From Cryptomeria japonica (Eukaryota; Streptophyta; Pinopsida; Cupressales; Cupressaceae): 60,000 bases of DNA. The stretch lies in NCBI RefSeq assembly GCF_030272615.1, contig NC_081415.1:374499392-374559391 (forward strand). The letters run 5' to 3'. The stretch's first letter is position 1. Every line of letters starts with the position of its first letter. The translations under genes and the position numbers were made by a program. This document shows, piece by piece, positions 1-14,007 of the stretch. Below the pieces are notes generated by a model. It saw only the letters and a program-made list of their open reading frames with translations, did no database searches and was not told where the DNA came from.

Positions 1-493
1 ATTTTTATTACTGTTATTTTGTGAAAGTGATAGAAAATCTCTTAATCGAGTGGACTTAACAGTCTTATTTGTAAAACCCTCTAGCAAGGTGACATTATGA
101 TTGAGTGTTTGAAATCCTTTAACAAGGTCACTTCTAACAAGGTGAAGATCCTAACAGATCTGAGGGAAATCCTTTAACCGGGTCACATCTAGCAATGTGT
201 TTGTAATCTTTAACAGGATTTGTTTTTAATCGAGCATACTCTAGAAGAGTATATTTCTTAGTGGGTTCGAAATCCCATAGTGGTTTTTCCCTATTTGGGT
301 TTCCACGTTAAATCTGGTGTTATGAGGTTTATGATGTTTATATGCTTTTGAGTTTGCATGTTTAGCAGTTTTGGCTATATTACTAAAGTATATGTTACCG
401 AGGTTGAATCTGATGTTTTTATGGAAGATTAAGTTTGTATGATTCACCCCCCCCCCCCCTCTCATCTTGTTGGCTATTGGATCTGTACTTACA
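1..493 (+). mobile_element. 3' part of a Copia-type LTR, cut by the window start
   Basis: The stretch has the layout of a gymnosperm-style Ty1/Copia LTR end: repeated 'aacaaggtcac / tagcaaggtga' phrases, a 'gtggtttttccctatttgggtttccacg' type block near 280-308, then a run of 13 C at 447-459 framed by GATTCA and CTCTCA. It ends in ACA directly before a decayed initiator-Met primer site. The E5 LTR at 44.7-47.7 kb shows the same layout in reverse. The LTR head (TG) lies outside the window. No coding function is seen here. Confidence 0.65.
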
Positions 494-508
494 TTAAGTA
501 TCAGAACT
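494..508 (+). other. Decayed primer-binding site (tRNA-iMet type)
   Basis: The bases TTAAGTATCAGAACT follow the LTR end and resemble the plant Copia primer site TTGGTATCAGAGC with a few changes. This fixes the orientation of the left-edge LTR as plus. No gag reading frame follows, so the element body is lost or decayed beyond recognition. Confidence 0.5.
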
Positions 509-2600
509 ATCAAATATATCCTCATCCACAGTGGCTAACATAATAGGATAATATTTAATTCTTACCTATACAAAATTTCTTAGAGAAAATGCATTTCTTA
601 GTAAAAATAATTACTCACTCCCCATCACATTTTACTCGGTTTGTGCAAAACATTTCAAGCGTTGATTTTCTATCTCCTGTAGATAAGGGTCAATTTCATA
701 TTTACCTCTAATTTACTTAAGGTAAACATTAGCTTATAGGTGTAACCTTTTGCCTTTGGAGTCACATTTCACTTCTTAAAATATCACAAATCTGCATTAT
801 CACTCCTCATACACATTTGACACTTTATGAAACCAAAATTAATTTGAATAAAATTTGCTACTATCATATTTCTCAAACCCCCCATTTTTGTGATAATTTT
901 GATCATTGTCATCAAATAAGTGACATTACCATTTTGAATCCTTTGTATAATTTTATTAGCCAAAACTTGCTTGTCAAACAACCACTCCCCATATTCAACT
1001 ATCACACCCATTCGATCTTCCATAATAACTTTGATGGGCCATGATGATGTGCGCAGTGAGAACTGTGATACATGCTCGCTCCATATTATCTCCTGCAATC
1101 GTGTCATTCCTTTGTGCATATTATCTGCAATCATGATATCCTATGAAGCGACACACCCGTGAGGCATCACAACAAACACTCCTCACAACTTGTCTCTGAT
1201 TCCACACTTACCATAAATCCTTTGAAATTTTGATGTTCTTAGGATCGATTCCCCAGAACATCATAATGTGTCTCAAGGCACCATCGAATTCACAAAACTT
1301 TTGAACCCATTGCAGAAGCCCTAAACTGGATCTTGTAATTTCACAATGAAGAAAATTGTCAATGCCAATATCAACTGTACCGGTTCCATTTTTATGCAAA
1401 AACATCTTTGAATGTAAACACAAAAGGGTCACCCCATGATGTATCATGCATCTAAGCCTACATTCATGTTGTCATGGACACCGTAATTTTCTTTGCGTGT
1501 CCTTGTTGTTTCTTCATAAAGCCATTTCAAGACATTTTCAGTGTCCTCACCTTAGATTGTAATCTGTTGTGTCTGGTCACTCATGGCTCTGCATTTTATT
1601 TGTTTGTCACACTCATCTCCAAATCGTGGCAGTCCACAACTAGCAGAGCACTCAGCTTTCCATGGCACTTCAATGTCTGCACTCGAAAGAGGCGCATGAA
1701 CCTGAATTTCAATATTCCTTTACAAATGTTCTCCCTAACCTTACTTCTTTTATGGGTTCACCTCTATTCATGGTTGTTCTTTAATATTTCCATGACTTCT
1801 CTTTACTATCTCGCACTGTTCACTAAGCCACATGTTGCACCTTGTAGGGCAAATAAAAAAAATGTCAGTTTCCTCAAACTTTACTTATCCTGCATGGAAT
1901 TTTGCTTGGTCCTACAGGTGTGCAGAATAAGACTTTAACTTCACTACCAATTCATCCTTTACCCCACGACACTCTGCATTGACTCCATTACTATGTGGGA
2001 TAACACCAGTCGCATCTTATCTTGCTTGAGTTCTTATCCCATGTGTTTCGTTCATACCATCCTGCACATCGTGAGATAAGTATATTCATTGCTCACCTTG
2101 CTCACAATCCTTATCCCATGGGCGCTATGCGCGCCCATCCAAAGTGTAACAAGTGACTCACCCATCCTTTAAATATTTATCCCGTGAGGGCTCCAATTTT
2201 CTCCAAATCTTGCGGAGGATAACAAGAGAAGAAAATTCCTTCCATAATCACGCGTCGTTCCATGCAGCTTCCCTTTGTCACACAGGGTAAAATAAAACTT
2301 TGGTAAAGATGTTCAAGTAATATGGGGGCCCACCACCAACCCATCACACAGAATTTGATCCTTTAAAATGATTTTACCCGTTACTCTCCTTCGAGTAAAC
2401 TCATCAGTTAATACTTGATGATTTTCTTTTAGAAAATTATATAATGTATAAATCAAGCATTATGATTCAAATGAAATCCCTTGGCCAGCCCCTTTGTGCA
2501 TTTTAAATATAATATTATTTTAATCAGAATGATTAAAAATAATATATATTTAAACCATTAAGCCGTAATAGTCACATGATGTATCAGCCTTAGTCAGGCC
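509..2600. other. No supported gene; decayed non-coding DNA
   Basis: Short open frames occur on both strands (for example 784-1134 minus and 1474-1938 plus), but none shows a recognisable domain, and their composition is what AT-rich random DNA gives. The minus frames at 784-1134 and 1208-1447 are the most protein-like in composition and might be remnants of one decayed gene or retroelement. I cannot name a family. Confidence 0.4.
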
Positions 2601-4922
2601 CTAAAGTGGGCCTGACTAATTTTTTTTTCGTTTCTAAACCATTGACTTGGTGGAAATGCTCTGATTCACTGACCTAAAGTGTTCGGGATCCGAGAAACTG
2701 AATCCAAAATCTTCAACTCTAACTTTTATGCAACCTTGGATTTTTGCCCAAAACACTTGAGTAGCTCCCGAAATGAGCTTTAGAAATTGAACAAAACATC
2801 TAACCAAACCCCAGGAGCTAGCACACTGAAAGACTAAAACATGAAGAATCTAGGGCATCTGACGGATTGTCAATATGATATTCAAGTCAAAATTTATTAA
2901 CTTGCATAGTTGCCTACTCAGGCTTATGTGAAACTTAGCATGTTGAATCAACCCGAGTAGCCTCTGAAACTTGATTTGAAAAAATATCAAATCAACACAT
3001 CACGAGCTACCACTTGGCACACTGGTAGATCAACATACCATGAATAGGTGTGCGATAGGGTTTTACCCAATTAGGTCACATGTGAGAATTATTAACCCTC
3101 AAAGTTGTCTTCACTGATTAACTGAACTACTAACACTGGGAAACCCTGAAATTTTGTGTTTGGAATGGACCTAAAAAATGGGTCAAATGACTAGCTGCGG
3201 GGATACATGATGGGGATATGGTAGATAGTATTACAAAGAATCATGGGGAACAATTGCTTTGAAGTGCAGGTCAACTGGACATGAAATGTAATTTTTCAAA
3301 GTGGCCCTCAAACTGTTGTTTGACAATGTTTAGTTGCATAACTGAACTTTTTGCAAATGGAATCAACTTGGGCAACTTGTCAAATGGATTCATGGGGCTG
3401 AGCCACTTGGACTAAGGCTTCAAAAAATAGCAGGGAATCATGGAAAACTCTTTGTTTCGCTTGAAAATCAACCAGTACAAAGTTATGAGGGCTCAAACAT
3501 GACTACTCAAAAAAGTGGAATAACTGCAAATCGACAACCCTAACTTCAGGACCTCCGAAGGAGACTTCACAAATGCATCATAACTGATCTAGGGAAGCTG
3601 CAAACAAGCATATGACATCTTCATAAGGTGTACAACCATTCCCTCAAAGGGATTTCTCTTGACAATTCTCCAGTGCAAAAAAATAAGCTCACCAAATGAG
3701 CTACAAAGGCCTGCTCTGAAAGGTGATTCTGAATGAAATCTACAAAAATTTGAGCTAGGGTCTTCAAAATTAGACAAAAATTTTGAAGTCCCAATAGGGT
3801 GCCAGGTGGAGACTCATGATTCACCCTTCTTTGTGAGGATAGTATGTGATGAGACTCTTCCCTACATGTGTCCTTGTTCATTATGCCTTGTTTTGTTGGG
3901 CAGCCTCTGGGAGTCTTGTGATTTGAATTATTGTTCATGTGGTTGTGTTTCAATTGTGGTAGTTATTTTGTTTATATTCCTTGGTTGTTAGGTGTCGGCC
4001 TAGGTCTAGAGTGTGTGTGGGACCTTGTGTCATTCTCTGAAGCATAAGGGGTGGTTCCTTATTGGTTCCACATGGTTGGGTGGTTTGATGCATTCTTCCA
4101 TTGGGATGTTATTTTCGTTGGATGTGCATGTGTGTGGATGTGGATACTCCATCTCTTTAGCCCATTCTTTATTTTCTTGGAGCGAATGTTATGCACTAGT
4201 GTAGATGGGAAGGGACATTATTGTATCATGTGTCATGAGATATTCATAATTGGAGATTGAAGACTATGCATTTGATGTAAAATAGTATTTTAATCATGTA
4301 AGATATTTTATGTAATTGAGAAGGTTATATTTATGGATTGTAAATATGATTCTTGTTGATTAAGGAAGACATTCTCTTATTGTTTGTCTTATTGATGTTA
4401 TTATATAATGAATATCATGGATGGATGTATGGTAATTTTCTATTATTCAAATGGAATAGTTAGGTTCTAGATGATTAAAATATAATATAGGAACATTTGG
4501 ATTTGGTGCATTTAAAATAAATCTAAAGAGTAATTGGTAATGGGGATTATTATAGTATGTGTTCATGGAAGGGTAGTTGAATGATGTTTCCTATGCTCTT
4601 GATTAGAAAACAAGGTTGGAAGGATTAGGTTATGGTAGATTTATTATGGTGTTATTTGTGTTCATGTTCTTAGTGTTGTGTTAAGTAATGGCGTTGAGAT
4701 ACCATAGGGAATGATGATCTATGAGATGTTATTTATTTATGCTTGCGTACTTGTGTTCTTTTGATCATGCTTAAGTTTATTATGTGTATGTCTCGATGAT
4801 GTTAGATTAAATATTCATGATTATTGAGTTACTTGTGACATATTAGTTTAATTATTTTTAAAAAAATATCTCTATTTCTTTATTAGTTGATTAATTTCTC
4901 TAGGGTATTTTGGCGGGCATTA
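2601..4922. other. No supported gene; possible LTR end at 4,906-4,922
   Basis: No coding feature is convincing. The segment ends with TTTTGGCGGGCATTACA, which resembles the 3' end of Ty3/gypsy chromovirus-type LTRs; the 5' LTR of E2 in this window ends ATTTTGGGCACTACA. The AT-rich sequence from about 3,990 would then be LTR body. No primer site follows, so if real it is a solo or truncated LTR. Its 5' end could not be placed. Confidence 0.3.
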
Positions 4923-6560
4923 CACCTTGGCATAATCCTCCATATCCTCCTAAGACCTTGTCATCCCTCTCATTCTCCCTCATGATCCTAATCCTCATAA
5001 ATATCCCATCACCCCTATCCAATCTATTCATGAACCCCTTACATATCCACTTGGTTCATCCACTTTCATAAAATCTGATTTACTTTATGATATTATCACT
5101 CCCTCTATATCATATCCTCCTCAAAATGGATTTTCATCTTGTTTCAAAAATAACAGGAATCCCATTGCTAAAAAGATTTGTCAAAGTATGCATTATCAAG
5201 GAAAAGGGTTAGGTATACACACTAAGCCTCACATTCCTCCATATAAACCCAAACATACACATCCCCCTTCATCCCTTTCATCCATATTAGGTCCTTATAT
5301 CCCTCCATCCACTATCCATATCACCCCTAACTCATAATCCACCTACCCTATCATAAATCAAGATCAACAAAGGAACACATCCTTGAGAAACTTACCACCA
5401 TCCACCTACATGAACTCATCCAAAAAACCTCCATATCATTCCTATCCACCCATGACTCCTAATTATTTTGGAAGCAATTTGGATACCGTGCATAAATTTA
5501 ATAAGTACAAAAAACCACATATGTCTAAAGATCAGCATTTCCCATTCAAGAGACATGTAAAGACAAAGAAAAATTGGATCCAAAATAAAAAAGAAAATCC
5601 ACAAAGGCCCATCAAGAAAAAATAAAAATAAAAAACCATGTGGATTCCCAAGCTGCTCATAGAAGCAACACATTCCAAAGAACCACAAAGGAAAGAAAAA
5701 TAAAAAACCATATGGATTCCCAAGGTGATCATAGAAGAATTACATCCTAAAGAAAAATTAAAATTGGCAATCGAGATTTCTATTCAAAAGGCTTCCTTCA
5801 TTTCTCCATCCAAACTTTCTCAATGTTCAAATCTATTTTGGCTCCTTATGTCCCAAAATCCACATCCACTTCTCCATCAAAATCTCAAACTCCAAAATCT
5901 ATTTTTCCTCCATCACTCCACCACCCCTGAAGGTGTGTGCCAATGTTGATCTTTCCAACATTTCCATCCACCCCTACAAAAATATTCCAACACTCCATCC
6001 ATTATCCAACACCTATTTTCTATCCTTCCATTCTATTCATCCAATCCTTTACATAAATCCTTACCCCTCACTACCTTATCATCCATTTCATCTCCCTTTA
6101 CCATCACCCTAGGAATGTTTTTGAGCATATCTTCAATAGCCATGGTCCATTGTAGAACATATTTCAAGGGTACTATTCAAAAAACAACAATATTCTCCAA
6201 TCCTCCCTCCATCTCCTATCATGCATCCATTATCTTCTAAAAATTCAAAAAAATCAAAAGAAAAAAAAAAAGAAAAAAAGGAAAAAAAGAAAAAAAAAAA
6301 GAGAAATAATTTATCCAATGGTGAAAACCACCTCTTGTGGTGCCTTCAGAAAATACCATGATGAAAACTTGGCAACTAGGCATCATGTGTAAACCATTTT
6401 CCTCTTACAATCTACACTTGGCAGAAAATTCTACCCATGCTTCCTATCTACCTAATGTAGCCATGGTCCGGTGGGTCCTCAAAGAGAACTCACCAGATCA
6501 TACAGAAAGAGTAATACAATGGAAGCAACAACAACACATAGAAATATTATAGAATCAGAC
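4923..6560 (+). pseudogene. Possible retroelement polyprotein remnant with a G-patch-like motif
   Basis: A pyrimidine-rich, Pro/Ser/His-rich coding-like stretch runs on the plus strand in several broken frames. At about 5,150-5,220 one frame reads KKICQSMHYQGKGLG, which resembles a G-patch motif (hydrophobic-x3-G-x-G-x-G spacing); G-patches occur next to the protease in some Ty3/gypsy polyproteins. The open frame 5,383-5,625 is Lys/Pro/His-rich, like a linker. No protease or RT motif was found nearby, so this is weakly supported and could be simple low-complexity sequence. Confidence 0.3.
6241..6305. repeat. Poly-purine (A/G) tract
   Basis: About 65 bases consist almost only of A runs broken by single G residues. 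The short minus-strand frame over it (Phe/Ser-rich) is an artefact of this composition. Confidence 0.85.
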
Positions 6561-7230
6561 ATCTGCATCATCATATATTTATCATAGAACATCTAGTAAT
6601 CAACCGGTTACATGCAGGCTAACATGCTAGATTACAATCCATCCAGAACTCTCAGAGTTATCTGGATCTCTAATCATGAATCTATAACCTCATACTAATC
6701 CTTATTCCTCTAATGACTAAAGAAAACAATATATATATCCTCCAAAACACATATGGGTCAACCACAAAAGATTACATTAACCAAGGAAGGAAAATGAAAC
6801 ATGTAAGATAGGTCGGCCCCAAAACGTGAAGATCTCATCTGCCAAGAACAATGTGGAAGTGAAGACCATAAAGGAAGGTTGGCTAAGGGCCTAAGAATAT
6901 TTATTTTGGTGCCAAACTGATCCGCAATCCAAGAAATCACTCCAAAAAAGAAGAAATCTCCAACTTAGATGATAAGCTCAAAACTGCTTTGAAACCCTGA
7001 AACAGTTACTCCAAAAGGAAAAACTCATTGGAAAAGAACCCAAATGAACTGGAAATATGGAATAATGCACAATAACATGCCTATAACCCAAAAATTTGAT
7101 CCACAATGAAAGATAAATAGCTACCGAAATACACTGAAAGAAACACAGAAAATTGTTACATGAACTAAACAAGAACAAAACTAAGAAAATATTTTTGGTT
7201 GATGCAAGATTGCTCATAGATCGGGTATGC
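6561..7230. other. No supported gene
   Basis: Two short minus-strand frames (6,758-6,940 and 6,978-7,256) have no recognisable domain. The sequence is AT-rich with no clear repeat ends. Confidence 0.4.
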
Positions 7231-7236
7231 TCCTGT

Positions 7237-7570
7237 ATCACTACCTTATCCTCCATTATATCTCATTTACTCTATCTACATCCATATTCCCTTTTCCACC
7301 TTTGATTATGACAAGGTTAAGGATTTCCATGAGCATCATGCATCCTATTTGTCTCACCTTATCCACAACCTTCACTCTATATCCATTATCCTTTTCATTT
7401 CTTTCTTCTATCATCCATTATCACCTTTGATCTTGCTTATCCTATTTGCTATTCTATCTCCCTCATTCCCCCTATTTACATCCATATTCTGTTTTCCATC
7501 TTTGATCTTAACAAGGTTAAGGATCTCCATAAGTATCATGCATCCTATTTGCTTCACCTTATACACATGT
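7237..7570. repeat. Two tandem copies of a ~200-bp unit
   Basis: The phrase ACAAGGTTAAGGAT occurs at 7,311 and 7,511, exactly 200 bp apart. The surrounding sequence (ATCCATATTC upstream, ATCATGCATCCTATTTG downstream) repeats with the same spacing. The copies differ at scattered bases, so this is an old tandem duplication. Confidence 0.75.
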
Positions 7571-7679
7571 GGCATGAATCATCAAAGGTGATATTCTTGA
7601 TATGCAGTGATAAAGGACTTACAAAGAAATGATGTTTAAAAGATTACCATAATGGTAGGGGGCTGATTGACAATCAAAG

Positions 7680-8886
7680 GAATTAGAAAACAAACGTCTA
7701 CAAATGAAGAGGACAATTTCATGGAGATTAGATATTAGTTGGCCTTGATTATTTTATTAAAAAAATGATAAGATTATAACCCCACGTCTCATGGAGTCTA
7801 TGTCAAACTTTAAGATCTTGCACAAATTGCTTAGAATCATGCAAGCGAACTGATAATCATAATCATCATGCAACTGTTCAAGTCAATTTGTGAGAAACAA
7901 AAAGAGGCATTTTGAGGGCAAATACAATAGTTACACATTAGTTGAAGATACCACATGGGTAATGCATGAGTCAAGGAAAGTCTTGAGCCTATAAACCTTC
8001 AATTTAGAACAATTTGAGGCAACTTTTTGCATGATTTTTGATCATGTACAAACCAAGGATACTATATCATACAAATTGAAGGAGATTTTATAAATGAAGA
8101 GCATTAGTTCAAAGTTCATAAAGTAGTTCAAAGTTGGAGTTCATCTCAAATCCTCTATTAGTCAAAAAATAAGCTCCTTTTCTTATAAGTCTTCTCATGT
8201 ACTTTTTTTTTCTCCTCAATTTTTTTCTTTTTGCTTCCAATACACATAAAAGTATAGTGCATTGTAGCTCATTTTTAGTATTTTAGAAGTTTTTATCAAT
8301 TGTAGCAACAAGAATTCCTTTCATTTCAATAAAGAACAACAATGTTTTCCTTCTCAATATCTCATCTTATTATGTGGATGAATAGTTTGTTGTTTTTCTT
8401 GTGATTTGTTATTCAAATCCTTTAAATTTTGTCTTGTTTAAATATAAATAAAGCAATAACAACACAATTAGTATAGGCTATAGGTTGTGTATGGTTGATT
8501 TCAACAAGTTGAAGTTGTGAAATAGTTAGTTTTACTCCAAGCATATGTTGAATTCAATACCTTATATGAAATAATTATGCATTGCACTATTCAAAATTGA
8601 GTTATGATTGATTTAATATTCTTATTGAATTAGATTGTTAGTTAAATTAGTAGTTTCATATCCATTTTTTTGGTAATTCACCTCCTAGTATCAACTTATT
8701 CATTTCAAGAAATCTTTATATCCCTTTTCTAATCAAGTTCAGTAGTTTTAGGATGTTTTCAAAGGGAATCTCCTATCATATGAAGGTTCATCTTCTCTAT
8801 AGGTTAGCACAACCTGAGGATCTCCCTATTTTGCACAAGATTGATGAGCTTTAGAGCTTATAATTTGGGTGTAATCCTAAATGACA
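7680..8886 (+). mobile_element. Probable 5' LTR of E1 (decayed Tat-like element); left end uncertain
   Basis: This region directly precedes a Tat/Athila-style primer site and ends in GACA at 8,886. It contains an AATAAA at about 8,328 in the plus orientation, as expected of an R region. No partner LTR lies in the window, because E2 truncates E1 at 10,858, so the left boundary is a guess placed after the 200-bp tandem repeat. No open frame of note lies within. Confidence 0.4.
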
Positions 8887-8892
8887 ATAGTT

Positions 8893-8913
8893 TTTGGCAC
8901 CGCTTGGTGGGAC
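8893..8913 (+). other. Primer-binding-like site of E1
   Basis: TTTGGCACCGCTTGGTGGGAC lies a few bases after the LTR end. It resembles the TGGCGCCGTTGCCGGGGA-type site used by many plant Tat/Athila gypsy elements, with several substitutions. Gag remnants follow in the same orientation, which supports the reading. Confidence 0.55.
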
Positions 8914-8944
8914 AAGTGAATTATTTTTAGTTCAAAAGAGATTC

Positions 8945-10858
8945 ATAATTGTTGGCTTTTTGGTATGAGAAAGAGTGATTCCATCCTTCTAAGGTTATAA
9001 ATTATCATACCCAGTGACACTATGCTTCTATATTGAAGTAGATCTAGTGGAAATAGCTTAGGGGAAGGATACAAACTAGGTCAAGTGCAAATCCTTTTAA
9101 GTATTTGCAAATATCGCCGCCTAAAAGAAAACAAAGAATAGCAAGATGAAATCCTTTAAAGGAAACATCCTTTAAAGGTAAAGCCCTCCAATTGTTTAGA
9201 GGTTTACCTATGAATTCTATCACTACTTGGACTAGCTGGGTGACGTTATTTGTAGGCATTTTGAGGATAAATCATATCACTTATCACTGGTAGGACAAAT
9301 TACAACCATAAAGAGAGCCCCACATGAGCATATGATGGACTTCAAATTTTATTTCTAGAAGACTTGGAAGAGAATACCAGCTATGATAAGACCCTTCATT
9401 GATCATGCTTTCTTGTGTTACCTCAAAACTCTTAATAGTGAAATTCCAGTTAAGATTCAATCTATGGGTGGTAGTATACTACCATAAACCTTTGGCATTG
9501 CCATTAGAATAGAGAATAGCCTAATTCAAACTAGTAAAACAACCCCAAGACCCCCAATGCCCATTTTTCTAGAGGTACAACCACAAGTACCATTGAAAAT
9601 ACCTATTATAGCTATTGTCCCTCCTATACCAACATTAAATTGCCAAGTTTTACCCCAAGAGAAAGTTGTTCCAATCTTGTTGCAAGAGCTACATGAGATA
9701 AAAGGCCTATTATAGACCTTTGGAAATGAATTAGTAAACATTGAGAAGCAAAAAGGCCAAAATGCTAGGCCATACAAATCCCCATATCAGCTCAATAGGC
9801 TTCCTTATCAAGCCAATCCTCAAAATCAAAGGAGAAACTATAATCCAAGACCATTCTATCCCTACAATCCTAATACTTATATCTCTTCAAGAGAGCTTGT
9901 ACTTGTGTAAAACAACATGGCACAAGATTTCAAGTGGTGTTTCCCATGCAACTAGCCTCATAGTTAGACCACTTGCTCTAATGGAATATTGAATCAAGCT
10001 CAGTGGTTTAGCATAGTGCTATGGATTCTCAAGATATCACACAAGGAATAAATGAGTAGCAAGGTACCCAAATCAAGAAAAGTACTCTCGATGATGAATT
10101 GGCAAGGACAAGAGGCTTTTGGAGTCAATCATCCACAAGGACAAAATTAGTCTTACTTCTCTATAACAACCAATACAAGATGAAATAAGAGAATTGTTGA
10201 CATAGTATAACAAGATGATAAAAGCCAACAAGAAGATAATAAGGGTAAAAATTCAGGCCTCAACAAGTCAAGTTGGGTCATCTACTATAAATAACATTCA
10301 AGTTTTGCCTAGGAATTAACTTGTAGCAAGGAAAGATCAACCAAAAGTCCAACCACAACCACCACAAACACAATATGTTGTTACTCTGAAAGAATAGTAG
10401 AAGGTGAGTGTAATTCCATTTAATATTTTGGAGAATATGAAGAAAGCTAATGTTAGCATGTCAATGTGGGATTCTTTGTCTCTCCCTGGGCAAAAATATT
10501 TATTGCATAATGGCTTAGCTAATATTGCCTTTTCTAGTGAACCTCCTAAAGATCAACCCAAATTTTTTCTTACAAATAATCCCCAAAGTCAAAATGAATG
10601 ACAAACTCAAGAGGTCAAGCCCCCTCCTTTTAATGTGACTTTTATTATTGACCCTTACCTTGTTCACAATTGTATCTCTCTGATGCCAAAGAAAATAAAA
10701 AACAGATCGAGTCTATCATATGAGCCTCTTGCAAAAGGAGTAGTTCTACTAAATGGGACATCTATAAACATAATAAGGGTAATTATTATTTTTTATTTTA
10801 ACCTTGCATGCTTACCCAATTTTTTCTATCCCAAAGGATGTTAATGTTATATATTTAC
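8945..10858 (+). pseudogene. E1 gag-protease remnant (Ty3/gypsy, Tat-like)
   Basis: Many stops and frameshifts break this region, but two blocks match E3 in this window. At 9,168-9,245 a frame reads SFKGKALQLFRGLPMNS, the core of the gag homology region; E3 has nearly the same block at about 30.4 kb on the minus strand. From 10,438 the frame reads MKKANVSMSMWDSLSLPG, matching the start of the E3 protease segment at 29,111 minus, and continues to the equivalent of the protease (10,635-10,844), where the D-S-G active-site stretch has been lost. The remnant ends abruptly where the LTR of E2 begins, so E2 inserted into it. The gag would package element RNA and the protease would cleave the polyprotein; both are dead here. 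Confidence 0.65.
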
Positions 10859-13689
10859 TGTGAGGCCCTACCCTGAGCCCGTCATAGCACTTCTTTATTT
10901 TTCACTATTGACTTGTCATATGATACATTACTTTGATACACTATGGATTTTGAGACTATTTGATAGATGATTTGATAACATTGGATATGATATATCTCAT
11001 ATTATGTTTGATTTCAGTACTTATGTTGATGTTATGATGAATCATGTATGCATGCCTAGTTGATGATTGCTTTATATAAATTCAAAGATGATACAATTGA
11101 TTAAATGGTAACATATGGATTGTTAGGAAAGGTAAATTGATTCTATCATTATTGTTCTTTGATTAAGAGATCGAGCCATGATATGATGTGAAATTGGATG
11201 CCATTTGTTTTAAAGTATATTCTTTCGTATATGTATGCATGTTATTTGGACCTACTAATGTGTGGGTTTAGATCTGTAGGATATTAATCCATGTGACCAT
11301 GGAAATATACGAGAGAACTAGAGCCAAACCTATGGGTGATTGTGAAGCCAAGGTTTGTCTATTTGGAGAGATAATATGTCATTTGCAAAGTGTTTATTTT
11401 GTATAAGTGAATGCATTTGTTTGTGTTCAATTTGTTTAATTTTAATTTATTTTCACCTTGAAAAGACATGTCTAAGTGTATGTTGATTTGTTGTATTTTA
11501 TGGTGTCACTTGACACTTGTAATGTGTTGTGAGTTATCATGTGACATTTCTTTGAGAGGAAAATGTGAAAACCAATGCATTTTAAAATCCCATTTAGTGT
11601 TCCCAAAAGGCAACTAGGTTAGGGAGCCCTTGGAATGGTCAAATCAAGTTTGACCCGTAAGTAAACTTGAGGTGAGTTTTTGGGGGGTCAAACTAACTCC
11701 TATAGTTGAGGTTAAGTCATTTTTAAAGGCCCACTTGATATACCTATGGTTAAGGGACCTTTTTGAGAATAGAACTGCTCACATGTGATTGCCAAGTCAC
11801 TTCAAAGGTGACCTTTTCTTGATGGACGAAAATCAGCTTCTAGAAGATTGAGTCTTAGTAAGACAACCTTCCATTCCTGTGTTGGATGCACTTCCCCACC
11901 TTACACTTACCTTTTCAATTTCCTTTTTTAGAAACCTTGTAAGAAGTTTGGGAAGACCAACCTATGAGCTCTCACCATCCTCTTACAAGGAAGTTGGAAA
12001 GGGTGAGGAGAGAGTGTACTTAGGAGAAAAATTCATACTTAGAATTTTTATCACCCACTCTCCAATCTTGGAGATCAAGAGTAGTTGAAGGAATTGAATT
12101 TTGAAGAAGAAAATTTAGGAAGGAAGCTTGTAGTTGGTGATCTTGTTGGCTTGGGTTGGAGGCTCTTCATCAATCTCTCATATCCCATTGCAGGAGTTAA
12201 GGCTGGTGTGTTGTCACCCTTAGGATTAAATACATTTTAGTTGTTCTTGTGAAAATTTGTATGTGTTAAAATCTTGTGTTTGCAATTTGAGTGTTGTGTT
12301 ATTTTGAATATTGGTTTAGTTAATGTTTTTGTTGAATGCTTATATATATATTTTGTTATGGGAGTCAAGACCAAACTCACCCTTGGAAGGGTAGAGTAGT
12401 CTTGGGGTAAAGGGAGTTTGACATTCATAGGGTGTAGAATCTCTCTTCCGAGAAGAGAGGGAAACAAGCATCTAGGATCCTTGTTGCATTTTAATTGTTA
12501 GATTTGGGGGTCATAAGGGAAGTTTTGGCTTAAAATTTTTAAGGGGTCATAAGGGGTTTATTTTTATGGTCATGAGAGACCAAGTTTTAAAATTGATTTT
12601 GGCCTTATGATGGCCATGGGATATTGTTTTATACTTGTAGATCTCCCCATGTCTAGTCCACCTTCACCCCACTTTAAAAAATGTCATTTTGATGGCTATG
12701 TGTTAAGCTTGGGATGAGAATTTTGTGTTGAATGTATTCTCTTGTATTCTGAAAATTATATGTGTGTATTGCTTGTCTATGACCTGTTTGGCACCTAGTT
12801 CTCCCAAGGTCGGGGGTGGCGTCTTGTAGGCCTAGGTTGGGAGGTGAGCCTCCATGGTCACAATCAAAATAATATGTATTTGCAGGTTTTCTTATTGGAT
12901 GTAGGAGATGAAAGAAAGAAAGAATTCTATGTGGCTAATTAAGAGATGCTTCTAGTTACAACATTAATATTATATCAGTTTATACTTATCTTCTAGTTTT
13001 TACTGAAATCTGAAAAAATGATTGTAAAGGGAAGGAAACAAATGTATTTTGCCTCCCTACTATTGTGTTTCAAAAGAAAGTGCATGTACAAAAAAAGGGG
13101 ATATTGTTTCATTAAGTTCATGTGTTTAGATGCAAAGGAAAAGAGTCAAGAAAAGAATAATATTATTGTTGCATTTCTGATTTTGAATAAATACAAAATA
13201 GGAAAAGCTTCATATTTTAATTATTAGCAATAAAATGATGAGTTTCAGATTTAAAGTTATTGTCAAAACGAAGAAAACTTTGCAAAGCTCTAGATTTGTA
13301 TTACATTTATTTACAATCTGTTTAAACTCTTAGATAGTTTCATTACTTAAAATCTCATTCTACAAAAGTAAACATAGGAAAAGATAGTATCTATTTACTG
13401 CATTTGTATGGTATCAATATAAGAAAAATAAGTTACTTGGATAAAGAAATAGATTTAGATCCATTATATTTTTGTTAACGTGTTTAAATTTATTTACTAT
13501 TTAATCTAAAAAGTTAAGAATGGGACAATATATTAGCATTTCTTTTATTCTCATGAAATTAGTAATATTTAAATCTGAAAGTAAATTCATTTGAAGCATT
13601 TCTATTGTTCATTCTGCAACTAGTAAATCTGGAAATAAAAATAGAATAGAAGATATACATTTCACTATGGGAATTTTAAAGGAAAAATA

Positions 13690-13690
13690 A

Positions 13691-13730
<40 letters not shown>

Positions 13731-13892
13731 GCATATACATATATGTATATATGTATATATGTATATATATAATTCAAACCCTCCATTATAACAATCTGGA
13801 AAACTATTTTAAATCTCTGAAACAAACAAATTAGAATATATATATTGTCATCATCACACACACACACACACATACACACACACACACACACA

Positions 13893-13928
<36 letters not shown>

Positions 13929-13945
13929 TGTATGTTTGTATGTAC

Positions 13946-14007
<62 letters not shown>

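Noticed and set aside
1474-1938. 154-codon plus-strand open frame
   Set aside because: Composition is Leu/Phe/Ser/Cys-rich as expected from T/C-rich DNA; no domain, no homologous copy in the window, no supporting context.
4013-4260. Two overlapping plus-strand frames of 60-70 codons rich in Trp/Cys/His
   Set aside because: Two frames open together in TG-rich DNA, no motif, no neighbouring gene parts.
7237-7570. Possible protein-coding duplication
   Set aside because: Open frames over both 200-bp copies are in low-complexity Ser/Leu/Ile-rich text and share no domain; treated as a tandem DNA repeat.
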